Counted from the stretch's first letter, positions 35,706 to 45,370 are shown. The stretch: DNA of 64,000 nt from Aquimarina latercula DSM 2041 (GCF_000430645.1 NZ_KE387185.1:965780-1029779); one strand, 5' to 3'. The notes: generated by a model not told the origin, from the sequence alone. Numbers and translations are program-made.

Positions 35706-36896
35706 ATGAAAAAAGTTCGAGAGTTATTAAAAAAATCAGAAGCAAAGGAAGGCTTAAGCATTGAAAAGCCCTCTATAGAAACAGTACGATTATTATATGT
35801 ATCTCCATTGCTCAATTCAGATGGTTATTATCGAATGATTCTTCCATATTTAGAATTGGGAACGTCAAAAGGGTTTGAAACACGAGTAACCTCTGTTACC
35901 AAATGGGATTTTGCTAAAACCTTTACTATCGGAACTGATACCTTACAAGAAGAAGAAATACGATGGGCAGATTATATCATTTTTCCAATGCTTACGGGGA
36001 ACTATACATATCTCTTTCAGGCAATCAGGGTGTTGAATCCAAATGTGTATTTGGTAATGGATATTACAAGGCAAATTCACAACATTCCAAAATCGCATCC
36101 GGATCACGAGGTTTTTAAGCAAGAAGATCAAGATCAGTTAGTACAAAACCTTATTCATATGGATATGATTACCACTCCAATAAAACGACTGTGTAAATTA
36201 TACCAGGAGTGGTTAGATACTAATTTGAAGGAGCGAATAGACGTCGAATTCTTTTGGCTTCCTTCACTTATCTCCAGTATCGGATTTGAAGGTATTTCTT
36301 CTGTTGTAAAACCTAATGATGATAAGGTAAGAATAGGTATGATAGGATCACTTAAATCGGCAGCAGATTATAAGTATTTCCTCCCAATGTTTAAAAAGAT
36401 AAAAGAGAAATATAAGGATAAAGTAGAGCTGGTCATCTTTGGTTGGAATGGAAGAAACGCTAATGGATCTGAGGTGTTAAAAGAGGTGGATATTACCTAC
36501 CATAAATCGGTAAGTTTTCTCGATTATTATCAGACTTTGAAGAATTTACATTTCGATGTGATTCTGATTCCAATGCGATCTTTAGATTATTTCGCCTATG
36601 CCAGTACAATAAAGTTTCTGGAAGCAGCAGCGATCGGAGTTCCTGTCATTGCTTTGGAGCATTCTTCTTATGCTAAAGTAGTGGATCATAAAAAAAACGG
36701 GTTACTAGCTTGGAAATTAACAGAATGGGAGTCAGCATTAATACAATTGATTGAGGAGCCTGAATTTCGCAATAAATTAGGTGAAAATGCTAAAAAATGG
36801 GTTTGGAAAAATCGTTCGTATACTCAGAAAAACCTTATACATTTTAAAAATGCTTTTATATATAGAGCTAAATTAGGTTACTATTCGCTCCAGTGA
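35706..36896 (+). CDS. GT-B (GT4-like) glycosyltransferase inside the mobile segment
   Basis: In this 396-residue protein the N-terminal Rossmann half opens with RLLYVSPLLNSDGYYRMILPYL. The C-terminal half has VRIGMIGSLKSAADYKYFLP, VELVIFGWNGRN and the donor-binding stretch IKFLEAAAIGVPVIALEHS, then NGLLAWKLTEWESAL as in GT4 enzymes. It should move a sugar from a nucleotide donor, but the acceptor is unknown. It is out of context for cell-wall synthesis, lying among HTH and unknown element genes. Possible acceptors include surface glycans or element DNA or protein. It has no membrane segment. Confidence 0.82.
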   Translation: MKKVRELLKKSEAKEGLSIEKPSIETVRLLYVSPLLNSDGYYRMILPYLELGTSKGFETRVTSVTKWDFAKTFTIGTDTLQEEEIRWADYIIFPMLTGNYTYLFQAIRVLNPNVYLVMDITRQIHNIPKSHPDHEVFKQEDQDQLVQNLIHMDMITTPIKRLCKLYQEWLDTNLKERIDVEFFWLPSLISSIGFEGISSVVKPNDDKVRIGMIGSLKSAADYKYFLPMFKKIKEKYKDKVELVIFGWNGRNANGSEVLKEVDITYHKSVSFLDYYQTLKNLHFDVILIPMRSLDYFAYASTIKFLEAAAIGVPVIALEHSSYAKVVDHKKNGLLAWKLTEWESALIQLIEEPEFRNKLGENAKKWVWKNRSYTQKNLIHFKNAFIYRAKLGYYSLQ

Positions 36897-36902
36897 ATAA
36901 GT

Positions 36903-37310
36903 ATGCAGTATTTAAACTATAATTTAAAACAATTTGATATTAATATAAATTTTAAAAAAAGTAAGATGAAAGAAACAAATTTAAAATCAGACAACAATGG
37001 CTTATCATCTATCTCTGGTATTGTGTATAATCATGGGATCATTCTTAAAAACTATATAAATGTTAATACGGAGTACGAAAAAGGAGGGGTTAAAAAGCTA
37101 GCTAAACTTTTGGGGATTACTAGACAAGGTGTTTATACCTTATATAATCAGCCAATCATAAGGAAAAAGTACCGAAAATTGATTATCGATATCTTTAACC
37201 TTCGACCTGATTTTTTTCCTCCAGCATTGAGTTATAAGGAAAGTTATAGGCTACTTTTATTAGAATACACCAAACTAGAGAACAAGCATAAAAAGTTGGA
37301 GACGAATTAA
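36903..37310 (+). CDS. HTH-containing element protein
   Basis: In this 135-residue protein, residues about 57-85 (GGVKKLAKLLGITRQGVYTLYNQPI) form an XRE-like helix-turn-helix, and the end (LLLEYTKLENKHKKLETN) is a probable coiled coil. The first ATG lies 6 bases after the glycosyltransferase stop. An in-frame ATG at 36966 is an alternative start that removes an Asn/Lys-rich leader. It is probably a DNA-binding regulator closing this plus-strand run. Confidence 0.6.
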   Translation: MQYLNYNLKQFDININFKKSKMKETNLKSDNNGLSSISGIVYNHGIILKNYINVNTEYEKGGVKKLAKLLGITRQGVYTLYNQPIIRKKYRKLIIDIFNLRPDFFPPALSYKESYRLLLLEYTKLENKHKKLETN

Positions 37311-37441
37311 AACTACATTGTTGGAACACTCCTAAAGAAGAATAGAATACTCTTTAGTGGTAAGAGTTAAGAAATGACAGGGTGTAGTAAAACTTTTTTA
37401 CATGAATATTCAATAATTTTCTATGGTTAAGCTTTATTTTA

Positions 37442-37481
37442 TAAATAAAAAAAGGGTATTGTACATAAATACAACACCCTT
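37442..37481 (-). terminator. Terminator of the lectin/protease-like gene
   Basis: An 11-bp stem (AAGGGTGTTGT with ACAATACCCTT on the minus strand, one G-T pair) is followed by TTTTTTTATTTAT. The T-run is on the minus strand, matching the gene that ends at 37517. Confidence 0.8.
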
Positions 37482-37516
37482 CATTGAAAATATTAGATTT
37501 TAAATTCTATTCGTTA

Positions 37517-39187
37517 CTACTGTTTAATAATGGCGCTAAACCATTGTGAATCCCCTGTAAACCTTTTAAGCAATAGGTTATTAGCCCCTTTTTCATATAA
37601 ATCATCTTTTTTACCACTACCGTTTATACTGGTAACTTTTAAATAATTCAGATTCCAATTGTCGCCAAATGGACCACCGCCAAATGTAGTTTGTAACTTA
37701 ATGTCCTTTATTTGATCTTTCCTAATTGGTTCTCTTAACTTAATTTCGACAAATTGAGTATGGTTATCTGGCCATCTACGTTTTTTATTGACATTATATT
37801 GCGTTATTTTTTTACCATTTTTTAGGTTTACATGAACATGGACATTATCGTGTCCTCCCCTGAGATCATCTCCTCCTGTCCTCAATTCCAATAAAAAACT
37901 ATAAATTTTATGTGGCTTAAGATTATTGTCAATTTCAGTAATACTAGGTGGATTTCTGAATTTATAAGTGTCATCTATAAAATAACTTCTCCATCTCTTG
38001 TTGACTCTGAAAACGTTAACTAATTTCCCATTTTTGATCTCTCCTGCGAATTGATAATAACACTTTTGAGATGGAACTGGTACCAATACTGAGAGTTTAT
38101 TTGGATAGTTAGGGTCGTAAATAAAGATTCTTACTTCTTTCTTATGTGGATCATTTTCTGCAAATCCTTTATATCTTCCCAAATTATAACCAATTGCCAA
38201 TACTTGGTGATGTTTAACTGGATCGTTATGTACATTGAATAACCCTAAAGGAATTGTTTTGTTTTGATCAACCCGTCTTTTTAATTCAAAAAATCGTCCT
38301 TCTAATCCCCAATAAAAAAACTCATGATCTCGCCATCCAAAAGGGTTAGGGGTCATCTCCACAAATTTTATCAAATTTGCAAATGAATTTTGTTGTCTTT
38401 CATAAATATAATTATGTAATGGTGTTCCAATGGCAGGTTGATAATTTTGTCTTGGAACCTTCTTTTTACTGCTATAGTAATCATTTGCAGCATAACTCAT
38501 GCCCCCACATAATCCATTGAAAGTGAAACTTATACTTCCGGAATCTCCAATAGTACTCTTAAAAGAGTTTGAAAAATTAAACCCATGTTTCTTCGGTGAA
38601 AAATCAGTCATTTTAACAAAAGGAAATTTTAAATTTATAAATGGTCTTAAATACCATTTTTGAGCCTTCCCTCCATTGAATGACCACATCCATACAGGAG
38701 TACCAGATTTGGAATTTCCCCATTGAACATCTAAATATGTTCCTAACTTAGACTGAATATGAAAGGAATTACCACTCTTACTTTTTATAAATTTCCATTT
38801 CAAGTTGTTCTGATCTATAACATCCCATAGTGTGACCTTAGCTTTTGGTTCTTTATTAGCTCGATACACATGGATACCTCTTCCAAAAACTGATTCAATT
38901 GTAAAATACTCCGTATCCCCTACTTTACGTAAATAAAATACCTGATTAAGTCCCCCATCATAATCACTAATGTTAATTCCTGTACCGTTCCTCGATCCTC
39001 CTGCAATTCCTAAAACTTTGTTATGTCCCACCTCTGATTCAAAGAAATAATATCCTTCTTTTTGAGAAAACGAAGAAAAACAACTAGTTAAACACAGCAT
39101 TAAAATGCAAAATACCCTTTTCTGAATTAACCCTATTACATTAGGCAATAGGATAGAACATTCTTCTTTTTTGTTTTTAAAATACAT
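37517..39187 (-). CDS. Secreted ricin-lectin protein with papain-like domain
   Basis: In this 556-residue protein a signal-type hydrophobic stretch (VFCILMLCLTSCFSSFS) follows a basic leader. Residues about 45-185 resemble a ricin B beta-trefoil (GLNQVFYLRKVG, NNLKWKFIKSKSGNSFHIQSK, GGKAQKWYLRPF). Residues about 220-400 show a possible cysteine-peptidase triad: Cys in LCGGMSYAANDYY, His in HHQVLAIGY, Asp in IYDPNYPN. The C-terminal 130 residues look PLAT-like (ELRTGGDDLRGGHDNVHVHV; GDNWNLNYLKVTS). It is probably exported and carbohydrate-binding; protease activity is an inference from motif spacing. It is monocistronic with its own terminator. Confidence 0.65.
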   Translation of the reverse strand: MYFKNKKEECSILLPNVIGLIQKRVFCILMLCLTSCFSSFSQKEGYYFFESEVGHNKVLGIAGGSRNGTGINISDYDGGLNQVFYLRKVGDTEYFTIESVFGRGIHVYRANKEPKAKVTLWDVIDQNNLKWKFIKSKSGNSFHIQSKLGTYLDVQWGNSKSGTPVWMWSFNGGKAQKWYLRPFINLKFPFVKMTDFSPKKHGFNFSNSFKSTIGDSGSISFTFNGLCGGMSYAANDYYSSKKKVPRQNYQPAIGTPLHNYIYERQQNSFANLIKFVEMTPNPFGWRDHEFFYWGLEGRFFELKRRVDQNKTIPLGLFNVHNDPVKHHQVLAIGYNLGRYKGFAENDPHKKEVRIFIYDPNYPNKLSVLVPVPSQKCYYQFAGEIKNGKLVNVFRVNKRWRSYFIDDTYKFRNPPSITEIDNNLKPHKIYSFLLELRTGGDDLRGGHDNVHVHVNLKNGKKITQYNVNKKRRWPDNHTQFVEIKLREPIRKDQIKDIKLQTTFGGGPFGDNWNLNYLKVTSINGSGKKDDLYEKGANNLLLKRFTGDSQWFSAIIKQ

Positions 39188-39493
39188 AAACTTCTAATTA
39201 ATTTAACAAATAGATTCTCCCTAACTGCTAGACCACTTTTCTTAAATTAGAATTTCATAAAATCATTTGCAGTTTTAAACGACTTTTATGAATTCATAAA
39301 AAAATTGATTTATATACTTAGAATCTTTACTTTAACTGTTGTTGTTATTTATGAAATTCAACAACAACATTTTTTCATTGATCAAATCTAGTTTGTGAAA
39401 AAAAAAGTGTTCTGTAATTTTTGGACATATTCCTATAAAAAATGGCTAAAATTCAATAAAATCAGCAATTCAATAAAGGTTAGGGTGAAAAAT
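39188..39493. other. Gene-free stretch with a terminator-like hairpin
   Basis: This gap lies between two minus-strand genes. TGTTGTTGTT (39337-39346) pairs with AACAACAACA (39360-39369) and is followed by six T on the plus strand. The orientation does not serve either neighbour as a terminator, so it could be an antisense or leader structure. Nothing else is recognisable. Confidence 0.4.
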
Positions 39494-41821
39494 TTATGAA
39501 ATAAACTGATCTCTATATTGTGATGGACGACAATTAAACCTTTTCTTAAAGCAGTTTGAAAAATAATTAGCATCGTTATATCCTAATTCAAATGCTATTT
39601 CTTGAATAGACATAAACTGATCTCTTTTTAGATAGATCTTTGAGATTTCCAAACGAGCAATATTAATAAGCGCATTCGGTGGCACTCCAAATATCTCTTT
39701 TATCATCCTTTGCAATTTTTTTTGGTTTGGAAAGCTTGTCAGTTCAAATAATTTTGATGCATTAAATGAAGGCTCTTTTAAATTTTTGGCAAAAATTTCT
39801 TGTAGCTGTTCAAGAAAATCAGCTACATATGAAGTATAGTTTGAAAGTTCGATATTAAAAATACTTCTCCAGAGTACTTCTCTTGTATACAGGTGCTTTT
39901 TAATTTCTGTAGTTAACAAATCCATATTTACAATAGGTTTTGTCAAATAACCATCTGCAAAAGATTTAATACCTAAAATTTTATCTTTATCGGATGCTTT
40001 TGCAGTTAATAAAATAATTGGTGTAAATTTAGTGAGTTGGTGGTTTTTTAATTCTTTTACCAAAGCTATACCATCTTTTTCTGACTCTGGCATCATAATA
40101 TCTGAAATGATAAGATCAGGTTGATAATCAAGTGCCTTTTTGATACCATCAATACCATTCTCTGCTTCAATTACTTTATAACCTTCGTTTTTCAAAAAAA
40201 ACGAAAGGTAATGCCGTAAACAATTATTATCCTCTACGAGAAGAATTGATTTTTTTCCTAAACATAGATCATTGATTTTTTGTTTTATTGGACATGCTTC
40301 AGATTCCTTGTTCTGTAAAAAATATTCGGATTCGATTCTAGTCAATGTATCATCTGAATCATATTGATTTATAACATCGTCAACACCCTTGGATAATTCA
40401 ACAAGGTATTTATAAATGATATCATAAGTTTTTCGTTCAGATATCGATAAATTCTTGTTTTTCAACTTTTCTTGTACTTGAAATAATATTATGGATAAAG
40501 GAGTACGAAATCGATGTGATAATTCTGTAATAATCTCTTCCTTTGATTGGTTAGCTCCTTTCAGCATCTCTTCGCTTTCTTTCAACTTTTGATTTTTTCT
40601 GTTTTCTTCTAAAGAAGCTTTTACACTATTGATGTGTAAATAAGAAATTATACCCATAAAAATCATTGTTTCTGCAACAACCACAGTCATAATGATTATA
40701 TAATTTTTAAACAACATACATAATACATATCCTAATAAAAGAAGAATACTTCCTATCAATGCTATCAAATTAAATGGGGTTTTCTTATTCTTAATAAGAT
40801 GGGCTATCAATCCAAAAGAGACTATAACTAATCCTGACTTAATAAATATAAATACTTTATCATAATCAATTGCGAAGAATTTACCTTGAAGGCTACTGAA
40901 AAGCAAAATGTTTTCAAAGATTAAAGTACACCCGAGAGCAATACTTAGAATATTAAACCAAATTTTTGTTTTTATAAATTGTTGATCAATATTTAAAAAA
41001 TGACTTAGAAATAAAGTATATGATAAGAAGGCAAGTGTTTGACTATTGACATCAATATAGATATAGGCATAAGGATCTAATTGAGAATAGAAATAATAAA
41101 ATTCTGGTGTTCTGTATCCATAATTAAAAACTAAAAAGAATAAGTAAATCGAGTAAGCAAAAAAGTATTTTCGCTTCATGATAAAAAAATGAATTAGAAA
41201 ATATAGGCAAGCAATTATAATCATGCCTAGCATCAGATTATAAAGAAAAGCTTGGATTTTTTTTGTTCTTTTAAATACAATTACACTAGTTCCATCAATT
41301 GTTTCTTTTTCATATACTATTGCTCGTATAACTTCATTTATTTGAGCTTTCCCTATAATCGACTTAAGATGAAACTCTATGTTTATAGGTTTGGAAAGAT
41401 CAGCTTGGGATAAGTCTACCTTCATTAGCCCTATCTGCCAATCATAAGAAATATTCCACCGTTGAGTAATTAGACCCACATCATAACAATCAGGGATCAT
41501 ATCATTATTTTTTGGTATCAATACTTTAGTATAGTCATTGATAGGAAAGATTAGTTCTAAACGAGATGGTTTTAATTTTTTATCAATGTGGATTAGAATA
41601 CTATCCTCATAAACCTTATTTACTTCGGGGTTATTAACTCTATTCAAATGAAATTCATAAATTTCACCAGGTACTTCCAAACTAATTTCATCTTGAGCAA
41701 TACCAATTACAGGTATTAAAATAATGAACAAAAGAGACAGTAAAAATCTTAGTGCTGTACTATTATTTTTTTTGTTGTCTGGTTTTATTTTTTGAATTAT
41801 TATTTCAGAATTACGTTTCAT
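39494..41821 (-). CDS. 7TM receptor - HisKA - REC - AraC fusion lacking an ATPase domain
   Basis: In this 775-residue protein, after a signal or anchor segment (LLSLLFIILIPVIGIA), residues about 50-190 look like a 7TMR-DISM extracellular domain and seven membrane helices span about 195-400. A helical segment carries a HisKA box (SHRFRTPLS, His436). No HATPase motifs follow: after about 60 residues the chain passes straight to a receiver domain (SILLVEDNNCLRHYLSFF; phospho-Asp in IISDIMMPES; Lys in YLTKP). An AraC domain closes it (FELGYNDANYFSNCFKKRFNCRPSQYRDQ). It resembles a hybrid two-component system whose catalytic domain was lost, so it needs a partner kinase or works unphosphorylated. 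Confidence 0.85.
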   Translation of the reverse strand: MKRNSEIIIQKIKPDNKKNNSTALRFLLSLLFIILIPVIGIAQDEISLEVPGEIYEFHLNRVNNPEVNKVYEDSILIHIDKKLKPSRLELIFPINDYTKVLIPKNNDMIPDCYDVGLITQRWNISYDWQIGLMKVDLSQADLSKPINIEFHLKSIIGKAQINEVIRAIVYEKETIDGTSVIVFKRTKKIQAFLYNLMLGMIIIACLYFLIHFFIMKRKYFFAYSIYLFFLVFNYGYRTPEFYYFYSQLDPYAYIYIDVNSQTLAFLSYTLFLSHFLNIDQQFIKTKIWFNILSIALGCTLIFENILLFSSLQGKFFAIDYDKVFIFIKSGLVIVSFGLIAHLIKNKKTPFNLIALIGSILLLLGYVLCMLFKNYIIIMTVVVAETMIFMGIISYLHINSVKASLEENRKNQKLKESEEMLKGANQSKEEIITELSHRFRTPLSIILFQVQEKLKNKNLSISERKTYDIIYKYLVELSKGVDDVINQYDSDDTLTRIESEYFLQNKESEACPIKQKINDLCLGKKSILLVEDNNCLRHYLSFFLKNEGYKVIEAENGIDGIKKALDYQPDLIISDIMMPESEKDGIALVKELKNHQLTKFTPIILLTAKASDKDKILGIKSFADGYLTKPIVNMDLLTTEIKKHLYTREVLWRSIFNIELSNYTSYVADFLEQLQEIFAKNLKEPSFNASKLFELTSFPNQKKLQRMIKEIFGVPPNALINIARLEISKIYLKRDQFMSIQEIAFELGYNDANYFSNCFKKRFNCRPSQYRDQFIS

Positions 41822-42274
41822 ATCTAAAAATTTTACAAACTGATAAATGAAATTTTGGGGTAATTCTAATTAGCAAAACGGTCTATTCTAATTCAAGGAA
41901 ATACAATTCTTTTAATTGCTATAGTTTGAAACCAGAAAATAAAAACAGCCATTTTGATTTAATAAGTTGTAACCATATTCCGTGCCAAATTTTTATATAA
42001 CGGCTTTAATCAAAAAGCGAAGTCATAATAAGCTTCGCTTTTGTATTTATACGTTAGGTTTGGTTCCTATGGAGAATGAATACTGGTGATAAATATGGAA
42101 ATATTTCTTTGTTGTAAAAGGGTGTAGCGTTTTTATTTTTAGTGTGCTTCTATCGTATTTCCAACAATAAATTAGTTTTTTTAGGTTAATTTTAATGCTG
42201 CAAAACAAAAGCGTATGAAAATCATTATAGGGGTTGAAGTAGATACTTGATCATAAGAATAAGAGGCAATTTTA
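41822..42274. other. Gene-free stretch with a hairpin terminator
   Basis: AAAAGCGAAG (42013-42022) and CTTCGCTTTT (42033-42042) form a 10-bp stem. Read on the minus strand it is followed by TGATT after a run of five T, so it may end transcription of the AraC/acetyltransferase operon. The remaining sequence is AT-rich without a credible gene. Confidence 0.5.
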
Positions 42275-43363
42275 CTAATTGCCCCTTAGTTTTTTTAAAT
42301 ATGCCGATAGCTTGATATTTTCTTTTTTGTAAAATGCTTTTTGAAAGGCTTCAGTAGAGGTATAACCAATATCATTTGCAATGGCTTTTAACGTGTAATT
42401 TCTAAACTTTTCATCGACTTCTAGTCTAATCTTTACATAATTTATGCGTAGATCGTTAATATACTGAGTGAAAGATTTTCCTTTGTTAGAGTTTACTATT
42501 TGTGAAAGGTATCTTGAATTGGTATCAAACCTTTTAGCGAGGATATTTAGTGTTATTTTACCTTTTAAATAGTCTCGATCATCCTCAAATTGTTGAAGCT
42601 TCTCAAGTACATCTTGAATAAGCTTATCCGCTATTTGCATTTCATATGTAGTTGGAGTGTTTGCTTTTCTATGAATTTGTGTAAGAACAACAGCTTCTTT
42701 TTTTGCTTCAGAATTTAATTCCACAATATACATGATCATCATTAGAATAAAACCAAAGTTTACAATGGATTGTTCGGTGGTTTGGTGATCACCAAAAGCA
42801 ACAACAACAGGCATTAAAGACAAGCTGAATAACCCTACATTTCCGGTAAGAACTCTATACTTAAAGATTACAGATTTGTGCTTGTCATCTTTATATATTT
42901 TATTTAAAACCTTAGTCACTTGTACGAAAAAAGCAACAGATATAACCAAAGGAACAGCTAAAAATAACTTTCTTGAGAGATCCAAACTGCCATAAAAGTA
43001 ATATGGGAGTATAAACAACAGAATGAACGAGATAACCAAAGTATATAGCATTGATTTTACACCAAACAATTTGAAGGGATAAATATTAAATTCCCAATAG
43101 GTATAATAGATAAAGTATACAGCAACCACAATACCACTTGCATAAGCAACGATATTTTGCAGCATAATACTTATAGGAATATTTTCATCAGGAAATAAAC
43201 CTGAAGATAGGTTATAAAAGATGTAAGTAATAGTCAGTACTAAAAAACGTAATCTGGTTTTGTCATGAGGTCTAGCTACTACAAACATAACTTGAGTAAA
43301 TAGTACAAATGCTTGCAAAACCAATATTACGAAAGTAATAGCGTGCATTTCTGTTCCAAACAT
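42275..43363 (-). CDS. Membrane-bound AraC-family regulator
   Basis: This 362-residue protein has about seven hydrophobic segments in residues 8-215, then a linker, then an AraC-type double HTH in the last 110 residues (LAKRFDTNSRYLSQIVNSNKGKSFTQYINDLRINYVKI, and ANDIGYTSTEAFQKAFYKKENIKLSAYLKKL). This membrane-AraC layout is common in Bacteroidetes and is thought to couple a membrane signal to gene control. It begins 5 bases after the acetyltransferase stop, so the two are co-transcribed. Targets are unknown. Confidence 0.82.
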   Translation of the reverse strand: MFGTEMHAITFVILVLQAFVLFTQVMFVVARPHDKTRLRFLVLTITYIFYNLSSGLFPDENIPISIMLQNIVAYASGIVVAVYFIYYTYWEFNIYPFKLFGVKSMLYTLVISFILLFILPYYFYGSLDLSRKLFLAVPLVISVAFFVQVTKVLNKIYKDDKHKSVIFKYRVLTGNVGLFSLSLMPVVVAFGDHQTTEQSIVNFGFILMMIMYIVELNSEAKKEAVVLTQIHRKANTPTTYEMQIADKLIQDVLEKLQQFEDDRDYLKGKITLNILAKRFDTNSRYLSQIVNSNKGKSFTQYINDLRINYVKIRLEVDEKFRNYTLKAIANDIGYTSTEAFQKAFYKKENIKLSAYLKKLRGN

Positions 43364-43367
43364 ATGG

Positions 43368-43931
43368 TTAGTTTTTTTTAAGCAGGTAAAGTATATATCC
43401 TAAGTCTAATTTTTTGAGACATTCAAAACCAAATTTTTCATACCAGGCTAAATTGGAAACAACGGAGGTTTCTAAATAGATAGGTTTGTCTCCACAAGAA
43501 GTGATTACTTCTTCTAGTAAGGCACTTCCGATGCCTTTCCTTTGATGGGGTGGATCAACTCCGATATACCATAAATGTACATACGGTGTTTTAGGATAGT
43601 TTTCTTTAAGCAAAGCTTCTCGCTTAAGTGCTGCTCTCACTTTTCTGATACCAATGACTGCTGCCATTAATTTGATATCCCATAATATAGAATGGAGAGT
43701 ATTTTTTTTCTGATCTGGAAAGATTACAATGCAAGCAGCATTGTGATCGTCAGAAATAAAAATCTCACCAAATTTATTTCCTTGAAAAAATGAATATTCA
43801 ACTAGTTTTGAAATTCGTTCGACTCTTTTATGGTCTTGTTTTACAATATAGTTTACAGATTGATTATCTTTAAAAGATTCTAAGATGATTTCAACAACCC
43901 GTTTTTTATCAGCATTAGTAGCTAGCCCCAT
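43368..43931 (-). CDS. GNAT-family N-acetyltransferase
   Basis: This 187-residue protein has the acetyl-CoA-binding signature VDPPHQRKGIGSALLEEVI (residues about 125-143), preceded by HLWYIG and followed by LETSVVSNLAWYEKFGFE, the usual end of a GNAT domain. It should acetylate an amine on a small molecule or protein; the substrate is not evident. It is the first gene of a two-gene minus-strand operon with the membrane AraC regulator. Its product may relate to that regulator's signal, but this is a guess. Confidence 0.88.
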   Translation of the reverse strand: MGLATNADKKRVVEIILESFKDNQSVNYIVKQDHKRVERISKLVEYSFFQGNKFGEIFISDDHNAACIVIFPDQKKNTLHSILWDIKLMAAVIGIRKVRAALKREALLKENYPKTPYVHLWYIGVDPPHQRKGIGSALLEEVITSCGDKPIYLETSVVSNLAWYEKFGFECLKKLDLGYILYLLKKN

Positions 43932-44319
43932 TTAGCAGTAATGATTTTAATTAATTTTGAGTTTATGTATAAATACGTATACACTATATAGTGTCTATAT
44001 ATTGGTGTTATGTTACCATAGAAAACAGATTTTAACAGTTGTTGTTTCATATCAATGTTAAAATTAATACAAAACCATATTAAATCTATGGGTTTACCAT
44101 AAAATATATCGATTTTCTTGAAAAACAACATCGCTTTTCAAGAAAAGCGGGAAATTCTTTTTGGTTTTAAGTAAATAATGCGCTTAAATTTACAACTGCT
44201 TACCTTACAATAATTCACAACTAACTAATTCCAAAACTCAACAGCATACACAGGAGTATTTTTCTTGCGTATGTCACTAATTATTTAATCAGTATTGACT
44301 AATGCTAAAGGGGCGCAGC

Positions 44320-44901
44320 ATGAAAAAAATAATAGAAAAAGATTTATTTGGAATTATTGCAATGGCTATTCTTTTGATTCCACAAATCGCACATACCTTG
44401 TACGTTTTTGAAGCGAATAGCCACTACGACCATCCTTGGTTTTCGTGGTGCTACGCAATTGGGGTCGATTTGGCTATCTTAATCTTTACAGTCAAAGGGT
44501 GGTTACGCACAGCTTTTTTTTATCTATTTGTAACACTAGCGCATAATTTAGTGTATCAATTTATGCCAGAAGGTGTATGGAGTAGTGTATTGCTAAGTAT
44601 CGTTCAATCTGCTACGATATTTAGCTTTTGCCATCTTTTTTTCAAAAAGAAAGAAGTTGAGAAGAAAACAAGTAAAGCAGATGATTTACTTTCTGAAAAA
44701 GCTTTAAAAATACACAGAGCAATTGAAGCGGGTGTCCGCTTTAAACCGCAGCCATATGTGTGTCCTGAGTGTGGAGAATGTTTTGAAAATTCAAAACAAT
44801 TAAACGGGCATATTTCAGCTCATAAATCTCGTAAGGAATGGGAGCCCGAGAAATATGGTGCTTGGGAGTTGGAAAATGATCAGAGGATACAATTATTGTA
44901 A
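44320..44901 (+). CDS. Membrane protein with a C2H2-type zinc finger
   Basis: This 193-residue protein has four hydrophobic segments in residues about 6-110, then a charged linker (FKKKEVEKKTSKADD). A zinc finger follows: CPECGECFENSKQLNGHISAH, split here as CPEC then GECFENSKQLNGHISAH (Cys-x2-Cys-x12-His-x3-His). Classical C2H2 fingers are uncommon in bacteria, and one attached to membrane helices is more so. An earlier in-frame ATG exists at 44302; the ATG at 44320 is preferred because AAAGGGG stands 6 bases before it. It opens the plus-strand module containing the iteron array. Membrane tethering of DNA is a possible role, but untested. Confidence 0.7.
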   Translation: MKKIIEKDLFGIIAMAILLIPQIAHTLYVFEANSHYDHPWFSWCYAIGVDLAILIFTVKGWLRTAFFYLFVTLAHNLVYQFMPEGVWSSVLLSIVQSATIFSFCHLFFKKKEVEKKTSKADDLLSEKALKIHRAIEAGVRFKPQPYVCPECGECFENSKQLNGHISAHKSRKEWEPEKYGAWELENDQRIQLL

Positions 44902-44972
44902 CAATTTGAAAGAACTATTACTTCTTAGTTTCACGGGGGAACTAAGTCAATCACATATAAACAGCAATCACA

Positions 44973-45278
44973 ATGAAGGTACATTTTAGTATTAATTGGA
45001 GTAAGACAATACTTTACAACGCAGGGAAGCGTGATCTTACTATCAATTGGATTAATGGGGAAGGAATCCCAAGAGAAGGCGAAGCAATCAACATTCCAAA
45101 ATTCATAGAAGAGAACTATGAATCCGATGAAACATTTATGCACAAGAATGAGGAACTAAATGTATTTGATTGGATTGAAAATACAACAGGATGGGAAGTC
45201 GAAATGGTGAAATGGGATCACCACAATGGAACTAATTTTCTGCATATTTGGGTTGGAGATAAAGGTTTAATTATTTAA
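44973..45278 (+). CDS. Small unknown protein
   Basis: This 101-residue soluble protein, rich in Trp, Asn and Glu (FSINWSKTILYNAGKRDLTINWINGEGIP; WDHHNGTNFLHIWVGDKGLII), has no recognised family. It lies 71 bases after the zinc-finger gene on the same strand and 92 bases before the next small gene. The well-formed composition argues for a real gene; the role is unknown. Confidence 0.5.
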   Translation: MKVHFSINWSKTILYNAGKRDLTINWINGEGIPREGEAINIPKFIEENYESDETFMHKNEELNVFDWIENTTGWEVEMVKWDHHNGTNFLHIWVGDKGLII

Positions 45279-45370
45279 CATAAAGTGTTTAAAAAACCTT
45301 CTCAAATGAGAGTGTTAAAATTCAATATACATATCTTTTTTTAACATTTAGAACTAGTTATTTTATACTT

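Noticed and set aside
43922..44131. 69-codon minus-strand frame before the acetyltransferase gene
   Set aside because: It overlaps the acetyltransferase start in another frame, has a composition typical of random AT-rich DNA and no recognised motif.
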